Source: JAGRGG01 sp965217265
GTDB lineage: Bacteria > Pseudomonadota > Alphaproteobacteria > Geminicoccales > Geminicoccaceae
Length of the DNA: 64,000 bases
NCBI GenBank assembly: GCA_965217265.1
Contig: CBDCHP010000003.1
Coordinates: 47,570-111,569, forward strand
Direction: 5' to 3'
Both the position numbers and the translations under genes were made by a program. The stretch's first letter is position 1, and each line of letters starts with the position of its first letter. This document shows, piece after piece, positions 30,675 to 38,977 of the stretch. The notes beneath the pieces were generated by a model. That model made no database searches, was not told the DNA's origin, and saw only the letters and a list, made by a program, of their open reading frames with translations.

Positions 30675-30793
30675 ACGGCGGCGCTTTTTGCCAGTGTTGG
30701 CGCAGCAAGCTGGCCGCACCGCCGAGGGCCGCCTCGGACAAGAGCAAAAAAGAGAAGAGAAAGCCCGCGCGGCAGCGCACGCGCGAGCGTTCA
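30672..30793. repeat. Dispersed palindromic element, copy A
   Basis: Begins TGAACGGCGGCGC, runs CTTTTTGCCAGTG, has a GCCGAGGGCC core, then an A-rich tract and a GC-rich right arm ending GCGAGCGTTCA. The left arm is shortened relative to copies B and C. It fills the gap between the convergent 3' ends of ialB and the aminotransferase gene; its first TGA is the ialB stop. It probably acts as a bidirectional terminator. Confidence 0.75.
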
Positions 30794-30804
30794 ACGCAAC
30801 TGCG

Positions 30805-31644
30805 TCACAAGCGGCTATCCGAGGCAAAGTCCATATAAAGGGAGCGGGCGCGCTCGTAGACCGGCCCGACCGGCTTTGCCCGGTCCTCGACCCCGACGAT
30901 CGGCATCACCTTGCCCCAGTTGCCGGTCGAGAACACCTCGTCCGCGTCGAGGATGTCCCGCGGCGTGAGGGTCGTCTCGCGCGCCGCGATCCCGTCGGCC
31001 GCGAAGAGCGCCATGACCCGCTGACGGGTGATGCCGTTCAAGAAGGTGCCGTTCGGGGCCGGGGTCAGCGCCACGCCGTCCTTCACGATCCACAGGTTCG
31101 CGGTCGCGAGTTCGGCAACGTTGCCCGCCGGATCGAGGCTGATCGCGTTGGTGAACCCCTGCTCGCGCGCCTCCTTCAACGCCCGCTGCTGGATCGGGTA
31201 GAGGCACGACGCCTTGGCGTTGGTCGGCGCCATGTCGGGGCCAGGACGGCGGTAGCGGGAGAAGGTGACGGTCGTATCGCCCACCGCCGGCATCGGCAAC
31301 TCGTGGACCGCGATCGCGAGCCGCGTCGTTTCGGGTTCCGGCACGATGAACCCGCCCGTGGCGTAGAACATCGGCCGCACGTAGAGGTGGGTGCCGGGCG
31401 CGAAGCGGGCGATCCCCTCGCGGCACAACCCCTCCAAGGTCGCCGCGTCGACGGGCGGGTCGAGCAAAAGCGCCCCGGCCGAGGCGATCGCGCGCGCGCA
31501 GTGGCGATCGAGGTCGGGCACGAAGCCGTCGAAGGCGCGCGCCCCGTCGAAGACGACGCTCGCCATCCAAAAGGCGTGGTCCATCAAGCCCAAGACGGGC
31601 GGGTTGTCGTTCGACCACGCCCCGTTCGCGTATACCCAAGCCAT
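30805..31644 (-). CDS. Class IV PLP aminotransferase (branched-chain aminotransferase-like)
   Basis: 279 residues. The fold-type IV layout is clear: DHAFWMASVVFDGARAF near residue 22, the PLP lysine in TNAKASCLYP near 145, SLDPAGNVAELATANL near 170 and a final GVKxx-like segment VMPIVGVEDR. It belongs with IlvE, D-alanine aminotransferase and aminodeoxychorismate lyase; FDGARAFDG is closest to the IlvE branch. It transfers amino groups between branched-chain (or D-) amino acids and 2-oxoacids in the cytoplasm. It is a single-gene unit with a palindromic element at its 3' end. Confidence 0.85.
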   Translation of the reverse strand: MAWVYANGAWSNDNPPVLGLMDHAFWMASVVFDGARAFDGFVPDLDRHCARAIASAGALLLDPPVDAATLEGLCREGIARFAPGTHLYVRPMFYATGGFIVPEPETTRLAIAVHELPMPAVGDTTVTFSRYRRPGPDMAPTNAKASCLYPIQQRALKEAREQGFTNAISLDPAGNVAELATANLWIVKDGVALTPAPNGTFLNGITRQRVMALFAADGIAARETTLTPRDILDADEVFSTGNWGKVMPIVGVEDRAKPVGPVYERARSLYMDFASDSRL

Positions 31645-31731
31645 TCACTTTCCCGTCCGTGCGCGAGCAAACTCCTGAAAGTGCTAGCGAGTTTAGACCT
31701 TCTTAATCACCTTGTGCCAGTCTCCTCGGCC

Positions 31732-32181
31732 ATGAACCGGTTCAGACCATCGCGCGGGCGTCGCTGGGCATGGTGCCTCGTCGGCGCCTGCTTGCTCGCG
31801 TTCCCCGTGGCCGCCGCCAGTCCATTCGCGCCGTCCGACAGCGTACTGGAGGCGGTTCTCGACGGCGACACCGAGACGCGTCGCGTGACCCCGCCCTGGT
31901 CGCGCCGCCCGCTCGACCTGACCGGGCTGCCGCTGGAGCGCCTCGTCGACGCCGGCACCGGCCGCCTGCGCCTCGAAACCACCGCCGGCGTCGTCGGCGT
32001 GCCGCTGGCACTCGCCCTCGACCAGGGCGCCTTTCTCGTCGTCGCCCGCGACGGTCGCGCACTCGGCCCGAACGACGATGGACCCTACTGGCTCGTGCCG
32101 ACCGCGCCCGACGTGCCCGCGGCCTGGGCAATCGCCGTCCGGCGGATCGAGAACGTGGCGATCGAGACCGGCACGCCCTGA
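31732..32181 (+). CDS. Small secreted protein of unknown function
   Basis: 149 residues starting MNRFRPSRGRRWAWCL, a clear Sec signal ending near residue 28 (VAAASPF). The mature part contains LDLTGLPLERLVDAG, ALDQGAFLVVARDG and LGPNDDGPYWLVP, the last resembling the GPLWIVYP motif of small periplasmic proteins related to the molybdopterin-oxidoreductase (SUOX) fold; the Cys ligand and cofactor pocket are not evident. It may be an electron-transfer-associated or substrate-binding protein. Start ATG 31732 is the only one placing a signal peptide first. Confidence 0.6.
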   Translation: MNRFRPSRGRRWAWCLVGACLLAFPVAAASPFAPSDSVLEAVLDGDTETRRVTPPWSRRPLDLTGLPLERLVDAGTGRLRLETTAGVVGVPLALALDQGAFLVVARDGRALGPNDDGPYWLVPTAPDVPAAWAIAVRRIENVAIETGTP

Positions 32182-32328
32182 CGCGTGATCCGCCGGTGCG
32201 AAACGCCTTGGCCTGTGGCCCGGTAGGGGGTCACGACATAACACGAAGGATCGTACGATGGGCGGGGCGTACCAAGAACGTACGAATTTTCGGCTTCTCC
32301 TAGACAGCCGCACCGGGGCTGCAGCCAA

Positions 32329-33669
32329 TCATCTGGTCTGCATGATCAGCCGCCCCAGCCAGCTGCAGTTTTCGCCCCCATTGTCCTCCGGCCTTGATCC
32401 ACCTAGCAACACTTTCCCGTCGCGGTGCACCGTCAGGAACAGAACAGCCGGATGGGCACGCTGGCACTCCGGCAACGGCAGCCGGACGGATCTCTGCCCT
32501 CCCGTTTCGCTATCAAAGCGATAGAGTTGGATCTGGCCGTCCAGCGCACACGCGGCTAACGCATCGCCGTTGCCGAGCGTCGCCAGCGCCGGGTCGCATG
32601 TGTAGAAGTCGGACCGGCCCTTCTTGGCGCTGATGGTGTCCGGCAGTCTTTGCCGCCAGAGCAAGCCGCCATCGGATCCGACACGAGCGACCTCGACCGC
32701 TTGGGGATGGGACAGGTCGCTCCAGTTGGACGCGACATAGGCACCATTTCCGTCGGCCGTCGCGGACGCGGCAACATTCCCGTAGTAGGCGCCGCTCTGA
32801 CCAATCGCCTCGCGGATGCGCGTCGGGCCGTGCAACACGCCGGGCTCGTCGAGCGGCCACGTCGAGACGTTGTCCTGATGTGTCGCTGCTTCGCCCTCGC
32901 TCGCGAATCCGGCTACGATGAACCTGCCACTGCGCAACGGCACGACGACAGCGCCCTTCCCGCTGCCGAAGCGGTGCGCCGCTTCCAGCGCTCCATCCGG
33001 CGCGATCCGCACCAGCCATGACGTTGTAAAATCGTGCCCGACTCCGATCAAACCTCCTAAAGCGGCCGGTGCGATGCTCGTGATGACCAACGGGTCATTC
33101 CTGCCGTAGGTACGCTCCCAAAGGAGCTTTCCTGCCCCGCTCAGCCTTGCCAAGTAAGCGTCGCTATTCGGGTATAAAACGATACTCATGTGGCTGTAGG
33201 AAAATCTGCCTAGCCAGATTTCTCCTGTGCGATCGAGGGCGAGTGTCATGATCGCTTGGTCACGGATGGGTTTTCGCATTCCAAACAACCAAGAACCAAT
33301 CGATCGCAAGACACCACCATCAGACGCCGGTAGCCGAAGAGGAATGGCAGATTCAGGCCCGGCGTTCTCAGCATTCAGGAGCAGTACATCGTCTGAGCTT
33401 TGCGGGCCGAGTACGGTGCCGAGTGCGACAACCGCTCCGGTCGGAGATACGGCCATTGTCCTGAGGACAAGCCCCTGGCTTCTACCTAGGGTGTCGTCCG
33501 GGGTAGGTTCCGTGATGATTGGCGTCGACCAAAGCATCTCAAGCTGTGCTTCGAAGGTGTCTGGCACGTCGGCGTGGGATTGATACGGGACAGTCAGGAC
33601 CAAAACCGAAAACCCGAGAGCCAGAAATTTCAATCGGCTCCATGACAGCACATGCTTCATTGTCTTCAT
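32329..33669 (-). CDS. Secreted beta-propeller-like protein, unknown function
   Basis: 446 residues. After a signal peptide (cleaved near QSHADVP, residue 34) the protein is made of repeating short strands with GEIWLGRFS, GGLIGVGHDF, GRFIVAGFASE, GGLLWRQRLP and GKVLLGGSRPE, the pattern of WD/PQQ-type propeller blades. There are four Cys in the last third (FYTCDP, LAACALD, PECQRA, ENCSW), likely forming disulfides. No catalytic motif is recognised. Base composition is lower in GC than the neighbours. Its ATG overlaps the stop of a short HTH-like fragment as ATGA. Confidence 0.7.
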   Translation of the reverse strand: MKTMKHVLSWSRLKFLALGFSVLVLTVPYQSHADVPDTFEAQLEMLWSTPIITEPTPDDTLGRSQGLVLRTMAVSPTGAVVALGTVLGPQSSDDVLLLNAENAGPESAIPLRLPASDGGVLRSIGSWLFGMRKPIRDQAIMTLALDRTGEIWLGRFSYSHMSIVLYPNSDAYLARLSGAGKLLWERTYGRNDPLVITSIAPAALGGLIGVGHDFTTSWLVRIAPDGALEAAHRFGSGKGAVVVPLRSGRFIVAGFASEGEAATHQDNVSTWPLDEPGVLHGPTRIREAIGQSGAYYGNVAASATADGNGAYVASNWSDLSHPQAVEVARVGSDGGLLWRQRLPDTISAKKGRSDFYTCDPALATLGNGDALAACALDGQIQLYRFDSETGGQRSVRLPLPECQRAHPAVLFLTVHRDGKVLLGGSRPEDNGGENCSWLGRLIMQTR

Positions 33670-33862
33670 TTCGCGATGGCCGGTCCATTGAGGCGTCGTT
33701 TCATGATGCCGCTGACCGTGTTCTTGCTGATCCCAACCTCATGCCCAATTTGGGCGATAGCTTCGACCCCGATCAATAAGGGCCAGCACCCTAATACGAA
33801 TTGATCCGCCTCCGATCGTTGCCCGGGCTACCGGTCTGCGTGCGGCGTTAGTAGCCTAACTA
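33666..33862 (-). pseudogene. Remnant of a small helix-turn-helix protein
   Basis: Read leftward, one frame gives IGHEVGISKNTVSGIMKRRL and stops at TGA 33666-33668, while another frame just upstream gives IRIRVLALIDRGRSY. Together they look like one HTH protein (GcrA- or resolvase-like DNA-binding helix GISKNTVSGI) broken by a frameshift near 33770. No in-frame ATG precedes either part. It might also be the tail of a lost regulator or transposase. Low confidence. Confidence 0.35.
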
Positions 33863-33964
33863 GGTTCTTAGTTCGTGCCGCGAGGCTTGCTTTCTTGCCT
33901 GTTCTATGGCGTGACCCCCAGTAGGCGTTCAGGACCAATCACTATTCAGGCGAGAAAATCTTAC

Positions 33965-34399
33965 GTGCTCAAGGAATTTCGCGCGTTCGCCTTGAAGGGC
34001 AACGTCGTCGATCTCGCGGTCGGCATCATCATCGGCGCCGCCTTCACCGGCATCGTTGACTCGCTCGTCGACGACGTCCTGATGCCGCCGATCGGACTCC
34101 TGCTCGGCGGCATCGATTTCTCCAACTATTACCTGAACCTCACCGACACCGCCGTCGCCTCGCTCGATCAGGCCAAGCGCGAGGGCGTGCCGGTGATCGC
34201 CTACGGCTTGTTCGCCAACGCGATCCTCAAGTTTTGCATCGTCGCGTTCGCCCTCTTCATCGTCGTCAAGCAGGTCAACCGCCTCAAGCACCTCATGGAC
34301 GACGGCGCGTTGCCGCCCGCGCAGACGCCACCGCTGACTCAGCAGGAAGTTTTGCTCGGCGAGATCAGGGATCTACTTGCCGGACGGGCGCAGGATTGA
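33965..34399 (+). CDS. mscL: Large-conductance mechanosensitive channel
   Basis: 144 residues from a GTG start at 33965, where the family's usual N-terminus (LKEFRAFALKGNVVDLAVG) begins. TM1 carries AVGIIIGAAFTGIVDSLVDDVLMPP; TM2 is ANAILKFCIVAFALFIVVK; a charged C-terminal helix follows. MscL is a homopentameric inner-membrane channel that opens under hypo-osmotic stress. Its TGA stop (34397-34399) is the first codon of palindromic element B. Confidence 0.95.
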   Translation: MLKEFRAFALKGNVVDLAVGIIIGAAFTGIVDSLVDDVLMPPIGLLLGGIDFSNYYLNLTDTAVASLDQAKREGVPVIAYGLFANAILKFCIVAFALFIVVKQVNRLKHLMDDGALPPAQTPPLTQQEVLLGEIRDLLAGRAQD

Positions 34400-34546
34400 A
34401 CGCTTCGCGTCCGCTGCGCGGGGCTTTTCGTCTTTCTTTTTTGCAATTTTGGCCGGGGTTGGCCCTCGGCGCCACGGCCAATCTTCTGCGTCAACACTGG
34501 TGAAAAAGAGAAAAGGCCGCGCGCCTAGCGCACGCGCAAGCGTTCA
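34397..34546. repeat. Dispersed palindromic element, copy B
   Basis: 150 bp. The left end TGAACGCTTCGCGTCCGCTG and the right end, read on the other strand (TGAACGCTTGCGCGTGCGCT), are imperfect inverted repeats that continue into T-rich tracts on each strand. The inner core is in the opposite orientation to copies A and C. Both terminal TGAs are used as stop codons, by mscL on the left and tolC on the right. Probable bidirectional terminator between convergent genes. Confidence 0.85.
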
Positions 34547-35857
34547 CTCGCTCGCCGCCACCGTATCGAGCCTAAGGTCGGCGCCGCCGAGTTCGCCGAA
34601 CAGGCGCTTGAGGGTGTAGGCGGCGACGGTTTGATCGCGGATCGCCCGTTGCAGTTCGATCTGCGCGGAGAACAAGTCCTGCTCGGCGTTGAGCACGTCG
34701 ATCGTCGGCCGGTTGCCGATCGCGGCCTCGCGCTTCACGGCGTCGAGCGCCCGCTCGTAGGCCTCGACCTGTTGACCGAAGAAAGTGACCCGCTCGTTCG
34801 CGGCCGTCACGTCCTCGAAGCTGCCGACGACCTGCTCGGTCGTTTGACGCAGGGCCGAAGTCAACTCCTCGCGCCGCTGGCCCACCTGCTCGCGCGCTTG
34901 GCGCAATTGGGAGCGGGCAACACCCTGCTGGTAGATCGGCACGTTCAACTGCAGACCGATCGAGGCCGTGCGCTCCCAGTCGGTGAAGATCGACGGCTCG
35001 TCAACGTAGCTGGCCTGGCCTTCGAGATCGAGGCTGGGCAGGAGCTGCGCCAGGGCCCGTCGCGTCTCGGCCTCGGTCTGGGCCAACCGGGCACGCGCGG
35101 CTTGTATGGCGGGATTGGCCTCGACGAGGGCGAGCGCCTCGTCGAGGCTCGTCGGCAAGACGTCGGGCAAAGGCGCGGGGACCAAGACTCCCGGCTGCTG
35201 GCCGACGATGCGCCCGTACGCGGCGGCGGCGTTGACGAGGTTGGCCCGGGCTTGGCGCTGATCGGCCCGGGCGCCGATCAGCCGCGCCTGGGCCTGGGCG
35301 AGGTCGGTGCGGGTCGCCTCGCCGACGCTGAAACGACGCTCGGTCTGGTCGAGCTGCGTCGTCAGGCGCTCGACGTTGCCCTGCGAGGCGTCGAGGATCT
35401 TCTGCTCGCGCAGGACGGCGGTGAAGACCTCGACACCGTTCAAGAGCGTGCCCTGCTCGGTGTCGTCGAGGATGTTGCGCTGCGCGTCGATCTGGCTCGT
35501 CGCCGAGCGGACGTCCGCGGCGGTGCCGCCGCCGGCGTAGAGGTTTTGCCGCAGGCGCACGCCGACCTCGCCGGTGCGCAGCCGATCGGCGCGAACCGAG
35601 CTGTTGATGTCGCTGTAGGTGCCTTGCGCGAAGGCGCCGATGTCGGGCAAGTAGCCGCCCTGCGCCTGCGGCAGCTCCTCCTCGACCACGCGCAGTTCCG
35701 CTCTAGCCGCGGCGATCTGCGGGTTGGTCGCGTACGTGCTCTGCAAGGCGTCTTGCAGGGTCTGGCCGTGCGCCGCCCCGCCCGCCGTCAGCGCCGCCCC
35801 GAAGAGCGCCAAGCAGGAAAACTTCCGGACGCGCCCCGCCCGCATGTGCTGTCGCAT
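34544..35857 (-). CDS. tolC: TolC-family outer-membrane channel
   Basis: 437 residues from ATG 35857, followed by a signal peptide (GGAAHGQ, near residue 29). The protein is a tandem of two TolC repeats with long heptad-rich helices; typical blocks are NPQIAAARAELRVVEEELPQ at the start, RLRQNLYAGG, and in the second repeat NPAIQAARARLAQ and LQLNVPIYQQG. It forms the trimeric outer-membrane exit duct for tripartite pumps and type I secretion. No inner-membrane partner is adjacent; the ABC/HlyD pair at 54.9-58.1 kb is a possible partner. Confidence 0.93.
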   Translation of the reverse strand: MRQHMRAGRVRKFSCLALFGAALTAGGAAHGQTLQDALQSTYATNPQIAAARAELRVVEEELPQAQGGYLPDIGAFAQGTYSDINSSVRADRLRTGEVGVRLRQNLYAGGGTAADVRSATSQIDAQRNILDDTEQGTLLNGVEVFTAVLREQKILDASQGNVERLTTQLDQTERRFSVGEATRTDLAQAQARLIGARADQRQARANLVNAAAAYGRIVGQQPGVLVPAPLPDVLPTSLDEALALVEANPAIQAARARLAQTEAETRRALAQLLPSLDLEGQASYVDEPSIFTDWERTASIGLQLNVPIYQQGVARSQLRQAREQVGQRREELTSALRQTTEQVVGSFEDVTAANERVTFFGQQVEAYERALDAVKREAAIGNRPTIDVLNAEQDLFSAQIELQRAIRDQTVAAYTLKRLFGELGGADLRLDTVAASE

Positions 35858-36107
35858 GATCTGACCCGACTCGTTTGGCGTTGTTCTACTATTAAACGAC
35901 CCTACGCGCGGGGACATAACCAGTTTGGACGTGCCTGTCACGCGAAGCTACCGGATCAAGCCGTGTGGCAAAGTGAACGATGCTTTGAAGAATTGAAACT
36001 TCTCGACGCTCAAAGCTGGATCGCATCATCGATACGCCGAAAGACAGATCCGAAACATTGCGATCGGGTCGAATCAACCAAAGATCTTCGTGTGCATGAG
36101 TTATTTA

Positions 36108-36129
36108 GCTAGCTATCCGCTAGCTATCC
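36108..36129. repeat. Direct repeat of GCTAGCTATCC (2 copies)
   Basis: Two exact adjacent copies of an 11-mer; the second covers the matB stop codon (TAG at 36120-36122). A third exact copy is at 51645-51655, next to the parA region. Such an 11-mer is not expected three times in 64 kb by chance. Confidence 0.8.
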
Positions 36130-37616
36130 TCGAACAGGCCGGCGTGATGCTCACGCAGCGCGTTCTTCTGCACCTTGCCCATCGCGTTGCGCGGCAAGGC
36201 TTCGACGGTCATGACGCGCTTGGGCGCCTTGTAGGCGGCGAGGCGTTCGCGGGAAGCGGCGATGATCGCCTTGGGGTCGATGTCGGCCGTGCCGTCGGCG
36301 ACGACGACCGCGACGACGCCCTCGCCGAGGTCGGGGTGCGGCACGCCGATGACGGCGCTCTCGGCGACGCCGGGGAGATCGTCGATCACCGCCTCGATCT
36401 CCTTGGGGTAGACGTTGTAGCCGCCGGAGATGACGAGGTCCTTCGAGCGGCCGACGATGGCGACCGAGCCGTCGGACGGGTCGATCTCGGCGACGTCGCC
36501 GGTGATGAACCAGCCGTCTTGCGTGAACTCCTCGGCCGTCTTCTCCGGCATTTGCCAATAGCCCTTGAAGACGTTGGGACCTTTGACCTCCAAAACGCCC
36601 GGCTCCTCGCCTCGGACCCGCACCTCGACGCCGGGCAGCGGCGGGCCGACGCGGCCGGGGCGGCGCTCGCCGTCGAGCGGGTTCGAGCAGATCATGCCGC
36701 ACTCGGACATGCCGTAGCGCTCCAGGACGGTGTGGCCGGTACGCGCCTCGAACTCGGCCAAGGTCTGCGGCAGCAGCGGGGCCGAGCCGGCGACGAAGAG
36801 GCGCATGTCGGCGCAGCGCTCGCGGTCGAGCCGATCGTCGGCGAGGAGGCGAGTGTAGAAGGTCGGCACGCCCATCATCAGCGTGCTCTGCGGCAGGAGA
36901 TCCAAGACCGTGTCGGCGTCGAACTTGGGCAGGAAGCGAACCGACGCGCCGGCGAGCAGGCAGGTGTTGAGGGCGACGAACAGGCCGTGGACGTGGAAGA
37001 TCGGCAAAGCGTGGATCAGGACGTCGTCGGCCGTGATGCCCCAGGCGTCGACGAGGGCCGCCGCGTTCGAGGCGAGGTTGCCGTGGGTCAGCATGGCGCC
37101 CTTGGAGCGGCCGGTCGTGCCCGAGGTGTAGAGGATCGAGGCGAGGTCGTCGGCCTGGCGCTCGATCGGCGCGAAGTCGGTCTTCGCCGCCTCGGCCGCG
37201 GCGGCGAAGCTCCCCTGCCCCGCCCCGTCCAGGGTGAGGACCACGGCCCCGCCCCGGCTCTTGAGCCCCTGCACGCCCGCCTCGCGCGCCGGATCGGCGA
37301 CGACGAGGGCGGGCCCGGCGTCGCCGACGAAGTAGTCGAGTTCATCGTCGGTGTAGGCGGTGTTGAGCGGCAGGTAGACGGCCCCGGCGCGCAGGCAGGC
37401 GAGGTAGAGGAGAAAAGCCGTCGGCGACTTAGCCACCTGCGCCGCGACCCGTTCGCCCGGCTTCACGCCGTTTGCGATCAAGACGTTGGCGAGCGCGCCG
37501 GTCGCGGCGTCGAGGTCGGTGTAGCGGATCGGTGTGGCCTCGGGCGGCACGAGGAAGGGGGCGTCACCGCGCCGGGCGGCGGTCTCCATGAAGCGCTCGA
37601 AGATGTTCTCGCTCAC
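36120..37616 (-). CDS. matB: Malonyl-CoA synthetase
   Basis: 498 residues from a GTG start overlapping the matA stop as GTGA. It is an ANL-superfamily adenylating enzyme: P-loop SILYTSGTTGRSKGAMLTH, then GWFITGDVAEIDPSDG, hinge VGRSKDLVISGGYNVYPKE, and catalytic Lys in NAMGKVQKNA. Length and the matA/matR context indicate MatB, which makes malonyl-CoA from malonate, CoA and ATP. It is the last gene of the malonate operon: malonate enters by MatPQM, MatB activates it and MatA decarboxylates it to acetyl-CoA. Confidence 0.93.
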   Translation of the reverse strand: MSENIFERFMETAARRGDAPFLVPPEATPIRYTDLDAATGALANVLIANGVKPGERVAAQVAKSPTAFLLYLACLRAGAVYLPLNTAYTDDELDYFVGDAGPALVVADPAREAGVQGLKSRGGAVVLTLDGAGQGSFAAAAEAAKTDFAPIERQADDLASILYTSGTTGRSKGAMLTHGNLASNAAALVDAWGITADDVLIHALPIFHVHGLFVALNTCLLAGASVRFLPKFDADTVLDLLPQSTLMMGVPTFYTRLLADDRLDRERCADMRLFVAGSAPLLPQTLAEFEARTGHTVLERYGMSECGMICSNPLDGERRPGRVGPPLPGVEVRVRGEEPGVLEVKGPNVFKGYWQMPEKTAEEFTQDGWFITGDVAEIDPSDGSVAIVGRSKDLVISGGYNVYPKEIEAVIDDLPGVAESAVIGVPHPDLGEGVVAVVVADGTADIDPKAIIAASRERLAAYKAPKRVMTVEALPRNAMGKVQKNALREHHAGLFEDS

Positions 37617-38977
37617 GGCGTCGTCTCCCCTTGTTCTTCGGGCAGCGGCGCCTGCCGGGCGAGCGTCGTCACCGGGCGCGCCGCGATCACCCGCTTATCG
37701 TTGACGTAAGCCTCGTGGTTCTGCTCCAGCCGATCGAGCCGGTAGAGGTAGTTGACCATCAAGCCGGCCGACTGCCGCATCCCCTTCGCCGATACGTCGC
37801 CGGCCCAGTTGAGCCGTTCGAGCCGCGCGCCGTTGCCCAGGTGAAAGCGGGCGACCGGGTCGAGCGGGTAGCCGCCCCTCCCCTTCGCCCCCGTCAGGTA
37901 GCGGGCGCAAAGGCCGCTGAGCGGCGTTTTCAGCGCCTTCGCCGCCGCCTCGTCCTTGAGCCAATCGGGGCCCTCGAAGGTGTCCTTTGCCCGGGCGAGG
38001 ATCGAGGCGGCCTCGGCGTCGTCCGGGGGGGCCAAGTCGTCCAGCCAGCGGCGAAAGCCAGGCACCGGCGAGAGGGTAGCGAAGGTCTGCAGGTTCGGCC
38101 ACTCGTGCTGCAGCTCGGTCGCCACCTGCTTGATGAGAAAGCTGCCGAACGAGACGCCGCGCAGGCCCTTTTGGCAGTTGCTGATCGAGTAGAAGATCGC
38201 CGTGTCGGCGAGTGCCGGGTCGTCGTTCGGGCGCGTAAGGTCGATCAGGGGTGCAATCTTGTCGGCCATGCCCTTGACCAGCGCCACCTGGACGAAGATC
38301 AGCGGCTCGTCCGGCAGGGCCGGGTGGAAGAAGGCGAAGCAGCGCCGGTCAGGCCCCAAGCGGCGGCGGAGGTCGTCCCACCCCTTGAACGGGTGGACGG
38401 CCTCGTAGGTGATCAGCTTTTCGAGCAGGATCGCGGGCGAGCGCCAATCGACGCGGGTGAACTGCAAGAAGCCGCGGTTGAACCAGGAACTGAGCAAATG
38501 GAGGAGGTCGTCGTCGACCGCCCTCAAGGCCGGGTTCTCGGGCAGAAGGTCGAGCAGGTGGACGCGCAGCGCCACGAGTGCCGCCGTGCCGCCCGGCGCC
38601 ATGTTCATCCGCCGAAACACCTCCTGACGCGGCGATTCGGCCGCGGCGCGCAGCCGGGCCAGCGTCGTAGGGTTCGAATCGTCGCGATACGCGGTCGCGG
38701 CGGCGAGCGTCAGGCCCGGGTCGGGCGAGAAATTGCGGGCCAAGAGGGCGAAGAAGCGTTTGCGCTCCTCCACGTTGAGACGGCGGCAACCCTCGACCAG
38801 GCGCTGCGCCAGGGCGGCCGCGGACGCCTCGCCGGCTTGGCTGATCAGCCGATGGCTGAGCGCGATGCAGACCTCGGCCGGGTCGTCTTCGTCGCCGCCG
38901 CGCGGCCAGCCGACAAGGTCGCGGCCGCTGTCGGCGATCGAGTTGAACAGGCCCTGGAAGAAGGCGACGCGGTTCAA
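37613..38977 (-). CDS. matA: Malonyl-CoA decarboxylase
   Basis: 454 residues from TTG 38977, which overlaps the matM stop as TTGA; this start gives the usual N-terminal helical domain and no extra tail. The catalytic half contains EAVHPFKGWDDLRRRLGP (His region), CFAFFHPALPDEPLIFVQVAL and SISNCQKGLRGVSFGSFLIK, the conserved blocks of the MCD family. It converts malonyl-CoA to acetyl-CoA and CO2. Translation appears coupled to both neighbours. Confidence 0.93.
   Translation of the reverse strand: MNRVAFFQGLFNSIADSGRDLVGWPRGGDEDDPAEVCIALSHRLISQAGEASAAALAQRLVEGCRRLNVEERKRFFALLARNFSPDPGLTLAAATAYRDDSNPTTLARLRAAAESPRQEVFRRMNMAPGGTAALVALRVHLLDLLPENPALRAVDDDLLHLLSSWFNRGFLQFTRVDWRSPAILLEKLITYEAVHPFKGWDDLRRRLGPDRRCFAFFHPALPDEPLIFVQVALVKGMADKIAPLIDLTRPNDDPALADTAIFYSISNCQKGLRGVSFGSFLIKQVATELQHEWPNLQTFATLSPVPGFRRWLDDLAPPDDAEAASILARAKDTFEGPDWLKDEAAAKALKTPLSGLCARYLTGAKGRGGYPLDPVARFHLGNGARLERLNWAGDVSAKGMRQSAGLMVNYLYRLDRLEQNHEAYVNDKRVIAARPVTTLARQAPLPEEQGETTP

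Noticed and set aside
34397..34546. Palindromic element as a full insertion sequence
   Set aside because: At 150 bp it has no coding capacity. No transposase or clear target duplication is visible at any copy.
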